From the NCBI GenBank assembly GCA_949878435.1, contig CATLAK010000003.1, forward strand, positions 1-64,000: 64,000 nucleotides of DNA. The letters are read 5' to 3'. Positions 26,362 to 35,802 of this stretch are shown piece after piece. The position numbers were made by a program, and so were the translations under genes. The notes beneath the pieces were generated by a model. That model saw only the letters and a list, made by a program, of their open reading frames with translations, made no database searches and had not been told where the DNA came from. Position 1 is the first letter of the stretch, and the number at the start of each line of letters is the position of its first letter. The stretch is from an uncultured Lachnospiraceae bacterium (GTDB lineage Bacteria; Bacillota; Clostridia; Lachnospirales; Lachnospiraceae).

Positions 26362-27837
26362 CTACTCAAAAATAATACTGTATGCCGGCATACGGAACGT
26401 CCCGTCCGTGCAGTCCAGGGTGCAGGTTTTTTCCGAATGTTCCAATTCAATACGATATACCTTTCCATCTTCCGTCTTCGCCCGCTGGGACTTACTTTCC
26501 AATCCTTTAGAGAGCCAGCCAAGGAATACGTCCCGTACCTGAGGCGTAATTACCGGAAGCTCCGAAAATTCTAATCGTCCGTCTTTGATATAGCTTTCCA
26601 ACAGTTCCCGTTCCCTTGCCAGTCTTTCCACCATGGCACGCCTTACTGCATCTTTCTCCGCAGTCCTGTCTATCACACCGCTGCGTTTGGTCTTTTCCCT
26701 GTAATTCCGGATACGCGGCGTAACCGTAACCTCCTGCGGTTTTTCATCGTAAACTCCGCTGTTGATACTTTCCGTTTCCCTTACAAAATCGCCTTTGAAA
26801 TGAATCGGTTTCTCTATTCCGAAGACAACAGATGACAGCTTATGCGCCTCCTCAATATCCTTGCAACGTGCAAACATCTCCGCCAGCTTTCTATACTCTT
26901 CCCTGCGGTTCGCCCCGCTATTGACCTGCTCGCTGAGCCGCGTCGCATAGCGGGTAATCTTGCGGATGATTTCATTGGTCGTATCGAACACTTTAATTGC
27001 CTCTGAATCTATCCCATTTATTCCCACAAACCAATTGTGTATATTTTCAAGCCGCCCCGCCATCCGTTCATAAATCTGCTGCTCATCCCTTTCCATCTCG
27101 ATTCTCGGAATCGACATCTCATACGCCGTCACCTCTTCTAAGATGTATTTTTCCGTTTCCGGCTTCACCTTCTTTAGCGACTGTTCAATCGCAGTAACAT
27201 TCATCTGCAGGCTTTTAACAAAAGACCGGAGATACTCAATTAATCTATCCTTAAAAATCAAAAACTCCTTAGTCTTCATCATTTCTTCCGCCTTCACGCT
27301 GTTCAGCTCTCTCATGTAATCCTGATAATTCTGATTTAGACGAATAAAATCATTGTTGAGGTCATTCCACCATCCATAAATCTTTTCCGTATCTTCCTCC
27401 GCCATGTCTTCCATTTTCGTCAAGGCAATCCGAAGCCGTTCAAGCAGCGTCGGCTCAAGCGAGGAACCTTCAATAAATAAATTCTCCAGCCGTATCACCA
27501 TTCGCTCAATCTCAACAGCTGTCTCTGTAAGCTGATAACGGAATTTCTTGTTCTTAAACTCTTCAATGGAAGTAACTCTTCTCGTGTCCTGAATGGTTGC
27601 AAGATTTCCCCACTCTTTCAAGGCTGCCAAGTCCTGCTGACACTGCTCCATGGTATAGGAAGCAAAATAGGGATCTTGGACTAATTCATCATACACCTCT
27701 TCCTGATACATCCAGTATTTTAATTTTTCATAATTAATATAAAATAACCGGATAATGGAGCGATATCTGCCTGTATTTTCTACATTGAGATATTTTGCCT
27801 CCATAACCGGTTTTACCAGCTTTTCGTGTATTTTCAT
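26362..27837 (-). CDS. jetA: Wadjet protein JetA (TIGR02677 / DUF2397 type, kleisin-like)
   Basis: A 491-residue protein, first gene of the operon. It is the kleisin-like (MukF-like) subunit joining the two heads of JetC. The N-terminus AKYLNVENTGRYRSIIRLFYINYEKLKYWMYQEEVYDEL and the LAALKEWGNLATIQDTRRVTSIEEFKNKKFRYQLT block (about 70-105) are the signature of TIGR02677 proteins. A helical middle (about 110-330) and a winged-helix-like C-terminus follow. GGAGG lies 11 bases before the ATG and a promoter about 75 bases upstream. The whole jet set is intact, so the system should be able to exclude plasmids. Confidence 0.88.
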   Translation of the reverse strand: MKIHEKLVKPVMEAKYLNVENTGRYRSIIRLFYINYEKLKYWMYQEEVYDELVQDPYFASYTMEQCQQDLAALKEWGNLATIQDTRRVTSIEEFKNKKFRYQLTETAVEIERMVIRLENLFIEGSSLEPTLLERLRIALTKMEDMAEEDTEKIYGWWNDLNNDFIRLNQNYQDYMRELNSVKAEEMMKTKEFLIFKDRLIEYLRSFVKSLQMNVTAIEQSLKKVKPETEKYILEEVTAYEMSIPRIEMERDEQQIYERMAGRLENIHNWFVGINGIDSEAIKVFDTTNEIIRKITRYATRLSEQVNSGANRREEYRKLAEMFARCKDIEEAHKLSSVVFGIEKPIHFKGDFVRETESINSGVYDEKPQEVTVTPRIRNYREKTKRSGVIDRTAEKDAVRRAMVERLARERELLESYIKDGRLEFSELPVITPQVRDVFLGWLSKGLESKSQRAKTEDGKVYRIELEHSEKTCTLDCTDGTFRMPAYSIIFE

Positions 27838-27911
27838 TTATTGTCAGTCCTCCGGATATGCCTGTTCATATTGTATGAATCTGCTTTTCTGCGCTGCATC
27901 CACTGTCTTTG

Positions 27912-27940
27912 ATTATAAGTAATATAGAATTTAAAAGCAA
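27912..27940 (-). promoter_or_regulatory. Promoter of the jetABCD operon
   Basis: On the minus strand TTGCTT, 17-base spacer, consensus TATAAT. It is 75 bases upstream of jetA and is a strong, apparently constitutive sigma-A type site. Confidence 0.65.
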
Positions 27941-28154
27941 TCCTTTATCGATGTATTTTTTAGTTTCAGCCTCTTTATCCTTAATCTCTAAATTTTTTTA
28001 AACTTGCTAATAACAGCATGGGACAGCGGGTGCGGGTGGTCACAGTGGTCACAAATCTGTCCCCGCCCCTTGAGGACAAGCCTATTCCTCATACATACAA
28101 AATAGCAAATAAGCACCTTGCCGTATGTCTGCCTGAGGTATCGTATATAGCAGG

Positions 28155-28425
28155 GCGGAAAAAGAATATAAGACCAAGATTGAATACAGGGATTTATCTA
28201 TAAGAAATCTTGCCACAATTTACGAGGATTTATTGGGATATCAGCTTTTTATTGCCGATGAGGCAATGGTACTGAGGAAATCAAAGGATAAAGCAGCTTA
28301 TTTTAGGGCTTTAGAGGTTCAACTTACGAATGCCGATGAAAAATCGTAAAAAGGTTTCTTTTGATTCCGGGACAGAATACCGTAAGAAACTTGTGGCTTA
28401 TTATGCGCCAAAGAACCCGGCTTAG
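28155..28425 (+). pseudogene. Gene remnant with a frameshift, family not recognised
   Basis: Between jetA and the next gene (27838-28752) there is no intact gene. Positions 28155-28349 encode 64 well-formed residues (YRDLSIRNLATIYEDLLGYQ, then RALEVQLTNADEKS) without a start codon. A second frame from 28336 continues with SFDSGTEYRKKLVAYYAPKNPA. The two look like the C-terminal part of one protein broken by a frameshift. The IRNLATIYEDLLGYQ pattern is faintly like DUF2357/McrC-type proteins, but this is weak. The rest of the interval, 28430-28740, shows nothing I can name. Confidence 0.4.
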
Positions 28426-28752
28426 GGGATGTTTGAAGAAATCAAAATTTACTTATCGGTGATGACGTGAGTATGGAGTTCAGGGCGCTGAAGATTTTAA
28501 TTTCAAATCCACAAGCATTAGTAATATCAGTATCCGTATTCGTACTATACGCATTAGAAGGACGTTGGGTATCTCACAGGGAAAATCTACAGAAAAGAAA
28601 GAAGAGGCAATTGCTGCAGGAAGAATAGTTTTGGGAACGCGGGTAAAATCGCGATATCGGGATTTTGGAAAGCAGTCATCAATCTTCCCAAATCAAACTT
28701 CACACCAACAAAAAAATATGATACAATCTGATACAATAACAGGAGGCACAGC

Positions 28753-29055
28753 ATGATCGATACATTCAAACCCTTTTTAATCTATTGGACCGTCCTTATA
28801 CTAGGATGCCTATTCTTTTTCCTATGCCCTTTTATCCTTTTCCTCCTATTCCCGCTGCTAATTATCATCATCCCCACCTGGGCTGTCATCGTTTACCTCA
28901 TAGGCAGTTCCATCCAACAAAGAAGCGCCCTAAAAGGAATCGGCAAAAGAATCGCCACATCCTGCCTATGCTCCCTTCTAACCATCCTGGTTCTCCCCAC
29001 CGCCTTCCTCCTAGAAGACGCCATAAGCTGGGGAACCATCTCATCCCCCCGCTAG
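28753..29055 (+). CDS. Small hypothetical membrane protein
   Basis: A 100-residue, very hydrophobic protein with about three membrane spans (roughly residues 9-31, 33-52 and 66-86) and a short basic loop (QQRSALKGIGKRIA) between the second and third. AGGAGG lies 6 bases before the ATG, so translation is likely. I do not recognise the family. It is followed directly by a large palindromic element. Confidence 0.6.
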   Translation: MIDTFKPFLIYWTVLILGCLFFFLCPFILFLLFPLLIIIIPTWAVIVYLIGSSIQQRSALKGIGKRIATSCLCSLLTILVLPTAFLLEDAISWGTISSPR

Positions 29056-29081
29056 CCAACTTAATTGCAATAACCTTCGCA

Positions 29082-29452
29082 GCAATGTCAGTCAGTTAAG
29101 CCGGAGCGCCGGCAGGACGGCAGTGGCTCGGAGTAGGAAGCGGACCGGGCACAGGGGGACAGCTTATCCTATCGTTTCAAGTCTCCGCGAAAAATCGGTA
29201 ATTTCACTTACAGAATGTTGAATCCGCAGGGCAAAATCGCCATGGATGGCGATTTTAGGAGTCAAGCGGCACGGATGCCGCCCTGACTCCGACCCGACCT
29301 CATTGAAACACCTGTATACATTCTGTTAGTGAAATCCGATTTTGAGAAGAGACTTGAAACAATAGGATAAGCTGTCCCCCTGTGCCCGGTCCGCTTCCTA
29401 CTCCGAGCCACTGCCGTCCTGCCGGCGCTCCGGCTTAACTGACTGACATTGC
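29082..29452. repeat. Palindromic structured element, copy 1 (103-bp arms)
   Basis: The left arm 29082-29184 and right arm 29350-29452 are reverse complements with one difference in 103 bases (a C/T that would still pair as G-U in RNA). Inside are two further hairpins: AAAATCGCCA-TGGA-TGGCGATTTT (29233-29256) and GGAGTCA...TGACTCC (29258-29290) with an inner GCGGCA-CGGA-TGCCGC. Inner flanks (GAAAAATCGGTAATTTCACT and its partner near 29330-29345) pair imperfectly. The element fills the space between two convergent genes. A related copy lies at 43958-44282. Confidence 0.95.
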
Positions 29453-29457
29453 CACCA

Positions 29458-31308
29458 CTACTCCTCTTCCAGCACCTCCCAAAGCAAAAGCGGCGCCAGC
29501 GCCCACAAGAACACCACATATCGCACCAGATAAGTAGGTCCCAAAACCACCGTAAGCCACACAAGCCCCGGCAGCATAAACGGCACTGCCTTCGCCCAGC
29601 ATTTGCAATAACACATAAACCCTAAGCCAAACGCCGTCACCCAGAACAAGAACCCCGGCGAGAACAGCATCGACACCACCGGAATCTTCTGCTGTGCAAT
29701 CTCCAGCGACATCCTTCGGTAACACTCGTCAAGCCATGGTATCTTGCTCTCCCTCGTCCCCGGCTGTTCCACCTCATAGCCAAAGTAAGAACTGTCCCCG
29801 TAAGTAAAGGTAAATACAGAATTTCCGCGGTACACATCGATCACCGTATCCGGATACCAGAAACCATAAGAAGTCATGAACCACGCATTTAAATAAGTAA
29901 ACGGATGCTCCGTCCCCCACTTAAACCATAGTTTGAAAAAACCAGAAGGATCCTCTGCAAAAGCTTCATTATGAAAGCTGATCTTCACCCCGTCAGACAC
30001 CTTGGGCGTATACCTTACAAGAGCTTCCTCAGGCAGATATCTGTAAAGAATCTCCTTTTCTTCCTCAGTAAGCGTCTCCTTCTCATCCGCATACACCCTT
30101 GCCATCTGAGAAATGGGCACCGTGAGCATTTCCTGATTCTCCGAATCATCCGCCTGCAGCAGCGCGGCAAAACCTGCATTGACCGCCAGATACGCCGCTA
30201 TGATTACGCCGAAGCAGACTGCCGTCTTTCTCCGAAAGCCTTTTAAATAAAATAAAATTACCACAGTAAAGACCAGAAAAGCATAAAATCCGTTGTGCCG
30301 AAGCAGCATCATGCACAGGGAGGCAATTGCAAACAGGCAAACCGCTCCCTGTCTTTCAAAAAACCGTCCCGGCTCCTTACATAATTCTTTGAGGAGGACC
30401 ACCATAATCAGCAGCATCCCCGTAAAAAGCCCATCCTTCGCTGAACACAGGGCGAACATGACCAGCACCGGACAAAGCCCAAAATACAGGGTAAGAATCA
30501 CCCGGTACCACTTTGCTGCTCCCCAGCTTTTCAGTTTCTCGATAAACCATGCAAAAATACCTGCCATCAAAGTCATTTGAATCACCGTGTAGCAGGCGAT
30601 TCCCAGATTATAGGAACCAGTCAGTTTATAAACTGCATGTAGAATACCTCCCAGCAAAAGCACATGCATCAGCGGATGATGGGTGGAAAAATTCCTTGTC
30701 ACCACCTGCAGATACTCATCCTGGGCATCATATACGAAGAATCCCGGATAAACCGCCAGAAAAACCGGAAGATACATAAGCAGAATCGCCCCTGCCGTAA
30801 GAAAGAAACTGCGGCGGTCCTTAGAACCGGTTTCCTGCCCCTTGGGACGTTTCAAGTTGGATGCCCCGCTGCTTATTGGACCTGGGTATTTGACTTTCCA
30901 CTCCAAAAGCCTGTCCCAGAAATACCGCACAGTCAATGTAACGAAAACCGTCAGCGCCAGTATTCCAATCCACATTTTCCCCTGCGTAAAAGGAACCCAC
31001 CCTGTGAGATTAAGCTGTGCGCCGAAAGCCATGCAGATGCTGAAAAAAAGACCGAACAAAAGCGGAAAGAACCACTTAGCGCCTTTCCCCTCAAAGCCGG
31101 TCTTCAAAATCCTATATGCCAAAGTCCAAAGTGCCAGAAAGAAAAACACGGGCACAATGCTGTTGGTATACCAAAGCCTGTCCCCGGTAACAGGAAGCAT
31201 CCAGCCAAACCCACAGACTACCGCAAAGGACAAAAACGCCGACACTGCCATCCGCCCGGCAGTGGATGCTTTCAAATATGCACTTATGCTCTTGTCAGTT
31301 TTCCTCAT
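29458..31308 (-). CDS. Multi-spanning membrane protein, DUF6020-like, likely glycan-related
   Basis: A 616-residue protein with about 12 membrane spans, a short acidic loop after the first third (YPGFFVYDAQDEYLQVVTRNFSTHHPLMH) and a long extracytoplasmic loop about residues 375-520. The loop placement and the YDAQDE acidic motif are like GT-C-fold glycosyltransferases, and I recognise the protein as DUF6020-like. The substrate is unknown. It overlaps the upstream GT2 gene by 14 bases and is the last gene of the leftward glycan block. Confidence 0.65.
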   Translation of the reverse strand: MRKTDKSISAYLKASTAGRMAVSAFLSFAVVCGFGWMLPVTGDRLWYTNSIVPVFFFLALWTLAYRILKTGFEGKGAKWFFPLLFGLFFSICMAFGAQLNLTGWVPFTQGKMWIGILALTVFVTLTVRYFWDRLLEWKVKYPGPISSGASNLKRPKGQETGSKDRRSFFLTAGAILLMYLPVFLAVYPGFFVYDAQDEYLQVVTRNFSTHHPLMHVLLLGGILHAVYKLTGSYNLGIACYTVIQMTLMAGIFAWFIEKLKSWGAAKWYRVILTLYFGLCPVLVMFALCSAKDGLFTGMLLIMVVLLKELCKEPGRFFERQGAVCLFAIASLCMMLLRHNGFYAFLVFTVVILFYLKGFRRKTAVCFGVIIAAYLAVNAGFAALLQADDSENQEMLTVPISQMARVYADEKETLTEEEKEILYRYLPEEALVRYTPKVSDGVKISFHNEAFAEDPSGFFKLWFKWGTEHPFTYLNAWFMTSYGFWYPDTVIDVYRGNSVFTFTYGDSSYFGYEVEQPGTRESKIPWLDECYRRMSLEIAQQKIPVVSMLFSPGFLFWVTAFGLGFMCYCKCWAKAVPFMLPGLVWLTVVLGPTYLVRYVVFLWALAPLLLWEVLEEE

Positions 31309-32254
31309 CCTCTTTTTTTCTCTCCCCTGTCATCTCCCGTATCACATACTGAGGAGAATTATTCATAGAAATATACATCCTGCCCATATATTCGCCTACC
31401 AGCCCCATCATGAGCATCAGCATGCCGCCCATAAAAACCAGCACAGACATCAGTGCGCTGAAACCGGTCACCAGCCCGGGAGGATTGATAAAGATTTTCT
31501 TGATGATGGTATAGATTCCGTACAAAAAGCCCACGAACGCACAGCCTGCACCGCTCACAGTGGCAATCCGCAGGGGCTTTACGCTAAAAGCAGTAAATCC
31601 ATTGAACCAAAGGCTTAAAAGTTTTCCCAACGTATAGCCAGAGGTTCCCGCCTGCCTATCCCTGTGCTCCACCTCCACATTGATAATGTTTTTGGTAGTG
31701 CGCAGCACCAGACCGATGACATAAGGATAGGCATATTCATAACGGATCATCTCCTCCACCACGAAACGCCGCGCCGCAAAGTAACTGGACAAAAACAAGT
31801 CTTTCGGTTTTCCCAGCATAACACGTGTCATCAATTCATTTACACGACTGCCCCAGTTGCGGAAGCCGGAATGATGCTTGTGCTGATACTTTGCATACAC
31901 CACATCCGCCCCATCCTCTATCCCTTTCAGCAGCTTATCCACTTCGTCTGCCGGCGTCTGCCCGTCATCGTCCAGGCATACGATAATCTCTCCCTTGACA
32001 TAGTGAAATCCCGCCATAAGCGCGCTGTGCTGACCAAAATTCTTTGCCAGATCAATGCCGGTGATATTGTCATATTCCCTGCAGAGCCTTCTAATACATG
32101 CAAAAGTGTCATCCGGGGAACAGTCATTCACCAACACCACTTCATACGCATAATCCTGCAATTTTTCCATTGTTTCCCTGATTTCCTCTATCACACCGGG
32201 CAGCGTCGCCTCGGAGCGGTAACAGGGAATCACGAAGCTGACCATCTTTTTCAT
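31295..32254 (-). CDS. GT2 glycosyltransferase with two C-terminal spans (GtrB/DPM1-like)
   Basis: A 319-residue enzyme. The catalytic domain has FVIPCYRSEATL (about 6-17), VVLVNDCSPDDTF, and the metal-binding DDD of IIVCLDDDGQTP (about 91-102). Two C-terminal hydrophobic segments (about 228-250 and 262-285) anchor it in the membrane. Proteins of this class make polyprenyl-phosphate-linked sugars that feed GT-C transferases, which fits the membrane proteins on either side. AGGAGG lies 7 bases before the ATG; start and upstream stop overlap as ATGA. Confidence 0.9.
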   Translation of the reverse strand: MKKMVSFVIPCYRSEATLPGVIEEIRETMEKLQDYAYEVVLVNDCSPDDTFACIRRLCREYDNITGIDLAKNFGQHSALMAGFHYVKGEIIVCLDDDGQTPADEVDKLLKGIEDGADVVYAKYQHKHHSGFRNWGSRVNELMTRVMLGKPKDLFLSSYFAARRFVVEEMIRYEYAYPYVIGLVLRTTKNIINVEVEHRDRQAGTSGYTLGKLLSLWFNGFTAFSVKPLRIATVSGAGCAFVGFLYGIYTIIKKIFINPPGLVTGFSALMSVLVFMGGMLMLMMGLVGEYMGRMYISMNNSPQYVIREMTGERKKEDEEN

Positions 32255-32826
32255 GCAAAAGCCTCCTGCCCCTTATGATTTATGGCTGCCATATAGATTA
32301 CATCCTGATAACGTCCATCCAGAAAGACCTCGTCCTTCAGATAGGCTTCCTTCACAAATCCTGCCTTTTCATAGCTTCTCTGCGCCCGCACATTCTCCGC
32401 CAGCACCCGCAGCATCAATTTGTGAAGCCCTTCCTCACGGAAAGCATAGGCGATCATCAGTTTCGCCGCCTCCGTGCCGTATCCTTTTCCAAGCGCCTCT
32501 TCTTCTCCGATAAAAATCCCGTATTCCGCCTTGTTGTGGGTCCGGTCGATATCCCTCAGATAAACGCTTCCAACGGGTCTTTGGTCTGTTTTCCTTAAGA
32601 TTATAAACTGAATCACCTTTCCGGTATCCACCATGGTCCTGATCCAGTTTTCATGCCCCTGTCTGGTGAAAAGCCTCCGATAGATAAAATTCCGGCGGAC
32701 GAACTCCCTATTGCGCCACTTGACGATTCGGTCTGTGTCTTCCTCCTTCATAAGGCGCAGAATAATTGCGTCCCCTTCGATAACATGTGCTTTTTTATTT
32801 TCATCTCTATCTTCCATCTCCGCCAT
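32251..32826 (-). CDS. GNAT N-acetyltransferase (RimJ/RimL or WecD/PseH-like)
   Basis: A 191-residue GNAT enzyme: N-terminal IILRLMKEEDTDRIVKWRN, central YGIFIGEE, the acetyl-CoA loop EALGKGYGTEAAKLMI and the NVRAQRSYEKAGF motif. I chose the ATG at 32826 because GGAAGG lies 8 bases upstream and it directly follows the upstream stop; a longer open frame (to 32862) would overlap the previous gene and lacks a site. In this cluster, with a sugar aminotransferase four genes' span upstream, it probably N-acetylates an amino sugar nucleotide, as WecD or PseH does. A role on a protein or antibiotic cannot be ruled out. Confidence 0.75.
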   Translation of the reverse strand: MAEMEDRDENKKAHVIEGDAIILRLMKEEDTDRIVKWRNREFVRRNFIYRRLFTRQGHENWIRTMVDTGKVIQFIILRKTDQRPVGSVYLRDIDRTHNKAEYGIFIGEEEALGKGYGTEAAKLMIAYAFREEGLHKLMLRVLAENVRAQRSYEKAGFVKEAYLKDEVFLDGRYQDVIYMAAINHKGQEAFA

Positions 32827-32827
32827 C

Positions 32828-34660
32828 TTACCTTCCAGCCGCAAACACTGCGTATATTTCAAACGTATCTGCTATCGTTTCTACAAGTTCCGCCTGTATG
32901 GGCGTCCCATGCCCTTCATAATAGTCAAACAGCCACTGCATGTCCTCGCTCTTCATGCGGACGAAATACACATCCTCCCGCTCCCGCAGAGCCTCCTCCA
33001 TGTTCTCAATCCCAAAGTTTGCAAACTTCTTTGTCTGAAGAGGGCTCTTACACGCCCATCCTCCCATGATATCATAATTATCCAAGGAATTGTCCACATC
33101 GACAAACATTTTTTCACTGTAAGGTTCACCGCCGTAGGAAACGGAAGAATACACATCGATCAGATAAAAATTTCTTTCCTTTTCTTCGCTGGAAAGATAA
33201 TCATAAAGTTCCCGGTAAAGCCCATTCACCTCTTCCCTGCGCACCTGCCTGTCTGAAACCGCTTCGATGCTGCCCGGCAGGATTCCTATTGCCAGAACCG
33301 AAAAGCCTGCCGCCAGAACCGCTCCCCAAAGCTTCCTCGTCCTGACATAACAGATTCCCTTATACTGGATAAAGACAAAGGCTGCAAGAATACAAAATTC
33401 CATCAGATACAAAGAATGGGTGATCCTCTCCGGCGCCCGCTCCCGCATGAGAATGAACATCCATAAAGCGGTGCGCACCGCAAACAGGAAAAGCAGCTTC
33501 CAGGAAACTCCCAGAAGATTCTTTACATAGGTCATCCTGCCCTCCTGCTGAATCCGCTCCTTCGTATATTTTCTTGGAATGGCAGACACAAATGCCGCCC
33601 CATATCCAAGCAGCACCATAAAGTTCCACGGGTAATCGCTTCCTGCCTTTCCCCTGCCGCTTAAAAAGCGGTACAAATAATCTTTCAGCTTTTCAGGCAG
33701 CTTTTCCAAAAACGGCTTCTCCGCCTTCCTGTTCTCCCCCGCATACCGGGCGATCTGCCCCACCATGGACTCGTCAATCTCTTCATCCAAGCCGAAATTG
33801 TAATTATCAAACAGAATCTTTTCGCTTTCCGTCAGTCCGATGCTTTCATAAAAGGCACGGTTTTCCTCATAAGAAGGAATCTCCTGAAAATCATATAACT
33901 CCGTCCTGTTATTGAAAAATTCCGTAAAAGACTTCCACTCCGGGGAACTGTACGCCGCCATATGAGTCAGCTGCCCCAAGGCAATCCCTGCCAGAATCAT
34001 TCCAATCACTGCCAAGTACTTGACGGCATGTTCCTTCGTAAAAATCTTTGCTTCGCTTCCCCATTTTGCAGCTCCCGCCACACAGATCATGGGAAGCACC
34101 AAGAGCAGCATCTCCGACCGGATCAGATAAGCGGTAAAAACAAAAAATGCCACCGGAATATTTTTCTTAATGAATGCCGCCGCGGTAAGTTCTATATCCG
34201 TAGTGTAGAACAAAAAGGCTGCCGCCGCCGCAAGAAAGGTACAGGTCACCGTATACTGGGCAAAAACCAAATGCTCTAAAAACAGCGCCCCAAATAAAAG
34301 AGCCTCCGTAAGCGCCACCGCCAGCTTTCCCCAAAAGGTCCTGCTAAAAGCAAGGCTTCTTTTCAAAATCAGGAAAAAGCATCCCAAATGGCAGGCACAG
34401 AGAAAAATCCCATACCAGGGAAGACTGCCCGCCATCCGGTAGAACAGGCTGATAAAGGCGCTGACAAGCCACAGCATCTGTATATTATGCCCCTCCGGCG
34501 TTCCCGTGTAGACTCCTGCAAGAATATCCTTCATCAGCACATCATCATTCAGATCATAAAAAAAGTCAAACCGAAGTCCTGCCAGAAGACAAAGAACCGC
34601 TGTGGCAGCAAAGGCGATGATCCAGTTTTCTTTTTGCCTTAGCCTAACTTTAATATCCAT
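32828..34660 (-). CDS. Large hypothetical membrane protein of the glycan cluster
   Basis: A 610-residue protein with about 10-11 membrane spans in the first 470 residues and a soluble C-terminal part (about 480-610) that includes SVSYGGEPYSEKMFVDVDNSLDN. The first loop, RFDFFYDLNDDVLMKDILAG, holds a DDV acidic pair at the place where GT-C enzymes have their catalytic residue. I do not recognise a named family. It overlaps the aminotransferase gene by 11 bases. A lipid-linked-sugar transferase or polymerase role is inferred from topology and context only. Confidence 0.6.
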   Translation of the reverse strand: MDIKVRLRQKENWIIAFAATAVLCLLAGLRFDFFYDLNDDVLMKDILAGVYTGTPEGHNIQMLWLVSAFISLFYRMAGSLPWYGIFLCACHLGCFFLILKRSLAFSRTFWGKLAVALTEALLFGALFLEHLVFAQYTVTCTFLAAAAAFLFYTTDIELTAAAFIKKNIPVAFFVFTAYLIRSEMLLLVLPMICVAGAAKWGSEAKIFTKEHAVKYLAVIGMILAGIALGQLTHMAAYSSPEWKSFTEFFNNRTELYDFQEIPSYEENRAFYESIGLTESEKILFDNYNFGLDEEIDESMVGQIARYAGENRKAEKPFLEKLPEKLKDYLYRFLSGRGKAGSDYPWNFMVLLGYGAAFVSAIPRKYTKERIQQEGRMTYVKNLLGVSWKLLFLFAVRTALWMFILMRERAPERITHSLYLMEFCILAAFVFIQYKGICYVRTRKLWGAVLAAGFSVLAIGILPGSIEAVSDRQVRREEVNGLYRELYDYLSSEEKERNFYLIDVYSSVSYGGEPYSEKMFVDVDNSLDNYDIMGGWACKSPLQTKKFANFGIENMEEALREREDVYFVRMKSEDMQWLFDYYEGHGTPIQAELVETIADTFEIYAVFAAGR

Positions 34661-35780
34661 AAAATTCCTTTACTTTTCCTGCAATGTAATCCGTCTGCTC
34701 CGGGGTCAGCTGATAGAACATAGGGAGCCGTAAAATCCGCTCGCTCTCTTTCGTGGTAAATCTGTCCTGTCCGTGAAATCTGCCGAATTTAAGCCCGGCA
34801 GGCGCCGAATGCAAAGGCACATAATGAAAGACCGCAAGGATATCATTTTCCTTAAGGAACTGAATCAGCCCCGCCCGCTCTTCCATGTCCTTCGTCTTGA
34901 TGTAGAACATATGCCCATTGTGCACACAGCCTTCCGGTATCACCGGAAGGTCTATCTTCCCCGCCTCGGCAAGGGGCTCCAAAAGCTCATAATATTGATT
35001 CCATCTTGCAAGACGGGCATCATTGATTTCCTCCGCCACCTCCAGCTGGGTATAAAGATATGCCGCATTGATTTCACTTGGAAGATAAGAAGACCCAAAA
35101 TTCTGCCACCGGTACTTGTCCACCTGCCCCCTAAAGTACTGGCTTCTGTCCGTTCCCTTTTCCCTCAGAATCTCAGCACTGTCAATATATTTGGCGTCAC
35201 GGATCAGAATCGCTCCTCCCTCGCCCATGCTGAAATTCTTCGTCTCGTGGAAACTGTAACAGCCAAAATCTCCGATGGTGCCGAGCGGCTTTCCCTTATA
35301 GGAGCACATCATTGCCTGTGCCGCATCCTCCACCACCATAAGGTGATGCCTTGCGGCAATATCCATGATCGTGTCCATCTCACAGGCGACTCCCGCGTAG
35401 TGAACCAGCGCAATCGCCCTGGTCTTATCTGTAATCGCATCCTCAATCAATGTCTCATCGATATTCATGGTATCCGGCCTGATATCCACGAACACCACCT
35501 TTGCCCCCCGCAGCACAAAAGCATCCGCCGTGGAAACAAAGGTATAAGAAGGAAGGATGACCTCATCCCCTTCCTTGATATCACACAAAAGCGCCGCCAT
35601 CTCGAGCGCATGGGTACAGGAAGTGGTCAAAAGGCACCTTGCCGTGCCGGTGGTCTCTTCCAGATAGGCACTGCATTTTTTTGTAAATTCTCCGTCACCG
35701 CAGATGTGCATGCTTTCTATTGCCTTCTGCATGTTTTCCATTTCTCTCCCTGTATAAGGGGGTACATTAAAGCGAATCAT
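34650..35780 (-). CDS. DegT/DnrJ/EryC1 sugar aminotransferase (WecE/RffA-like)
   Basis: A 376-residue PLP enzyme that converts a 4-keto sugar nucleotide to a 4-amino sugar. It has TTSCTHALEMAA, the VEDAAQA motif that stacks on PLP, and the PLP-lysine region CYSFHETKNFSMGEGGA, plus the WecE-type opening MIRFNVPPYTG. WecE makes dTDP-4-amino-4,6-dideoxygalactose; the match is closer to this group than to PseC, though specificity is inferred. I chose the ATG at 35780 because GGAG lies 6 bases upstream and WecE proteins start this way; another start at 35810 would overlap the previous gene. Confidence 0.85.
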   Translation of the reverse strand: MIRFNVPPYTGREMENMQKAIESMHICGDGEFTKKCSAYLEETTGTARCLLTTSCTHALEMAALLCDIKEGDEVILPSYTFVSTADAFVLRGAKVVFVDIRPDTMNIDETLIEDAITDKTRAIALVHYAGVACEMDTIMDIAARHHLMVVEDAAQAMMCSYKGKPLGTIGDFGCYSFHETKNFSMGEGGAILIRDAKYIDSAEILREKGTDRSQYFRGQVDKYRWQNFGSSYLPSEINAAYLYTQLEVAEEINDARLARWNQYYELLEPLAEAGKIDLPVIPEGCVHNGHMFYIKTKDMEERAGLIQFLKENDILAVFHYVPLHSAPAGLKFGRFHGQDRFTTKESERILRLPMFYQLTPEQTDYIAGKVKEFYGY

Positions 35781-35802
35781 CTTTTTCTCCATTCCCACGT
35801 TC

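Noticed and set aside
30842-31618. 258-codon plus-strand frame
   Set aside because: Antisense to the DUF6020-like and GT2 genes, with no site and no domain.
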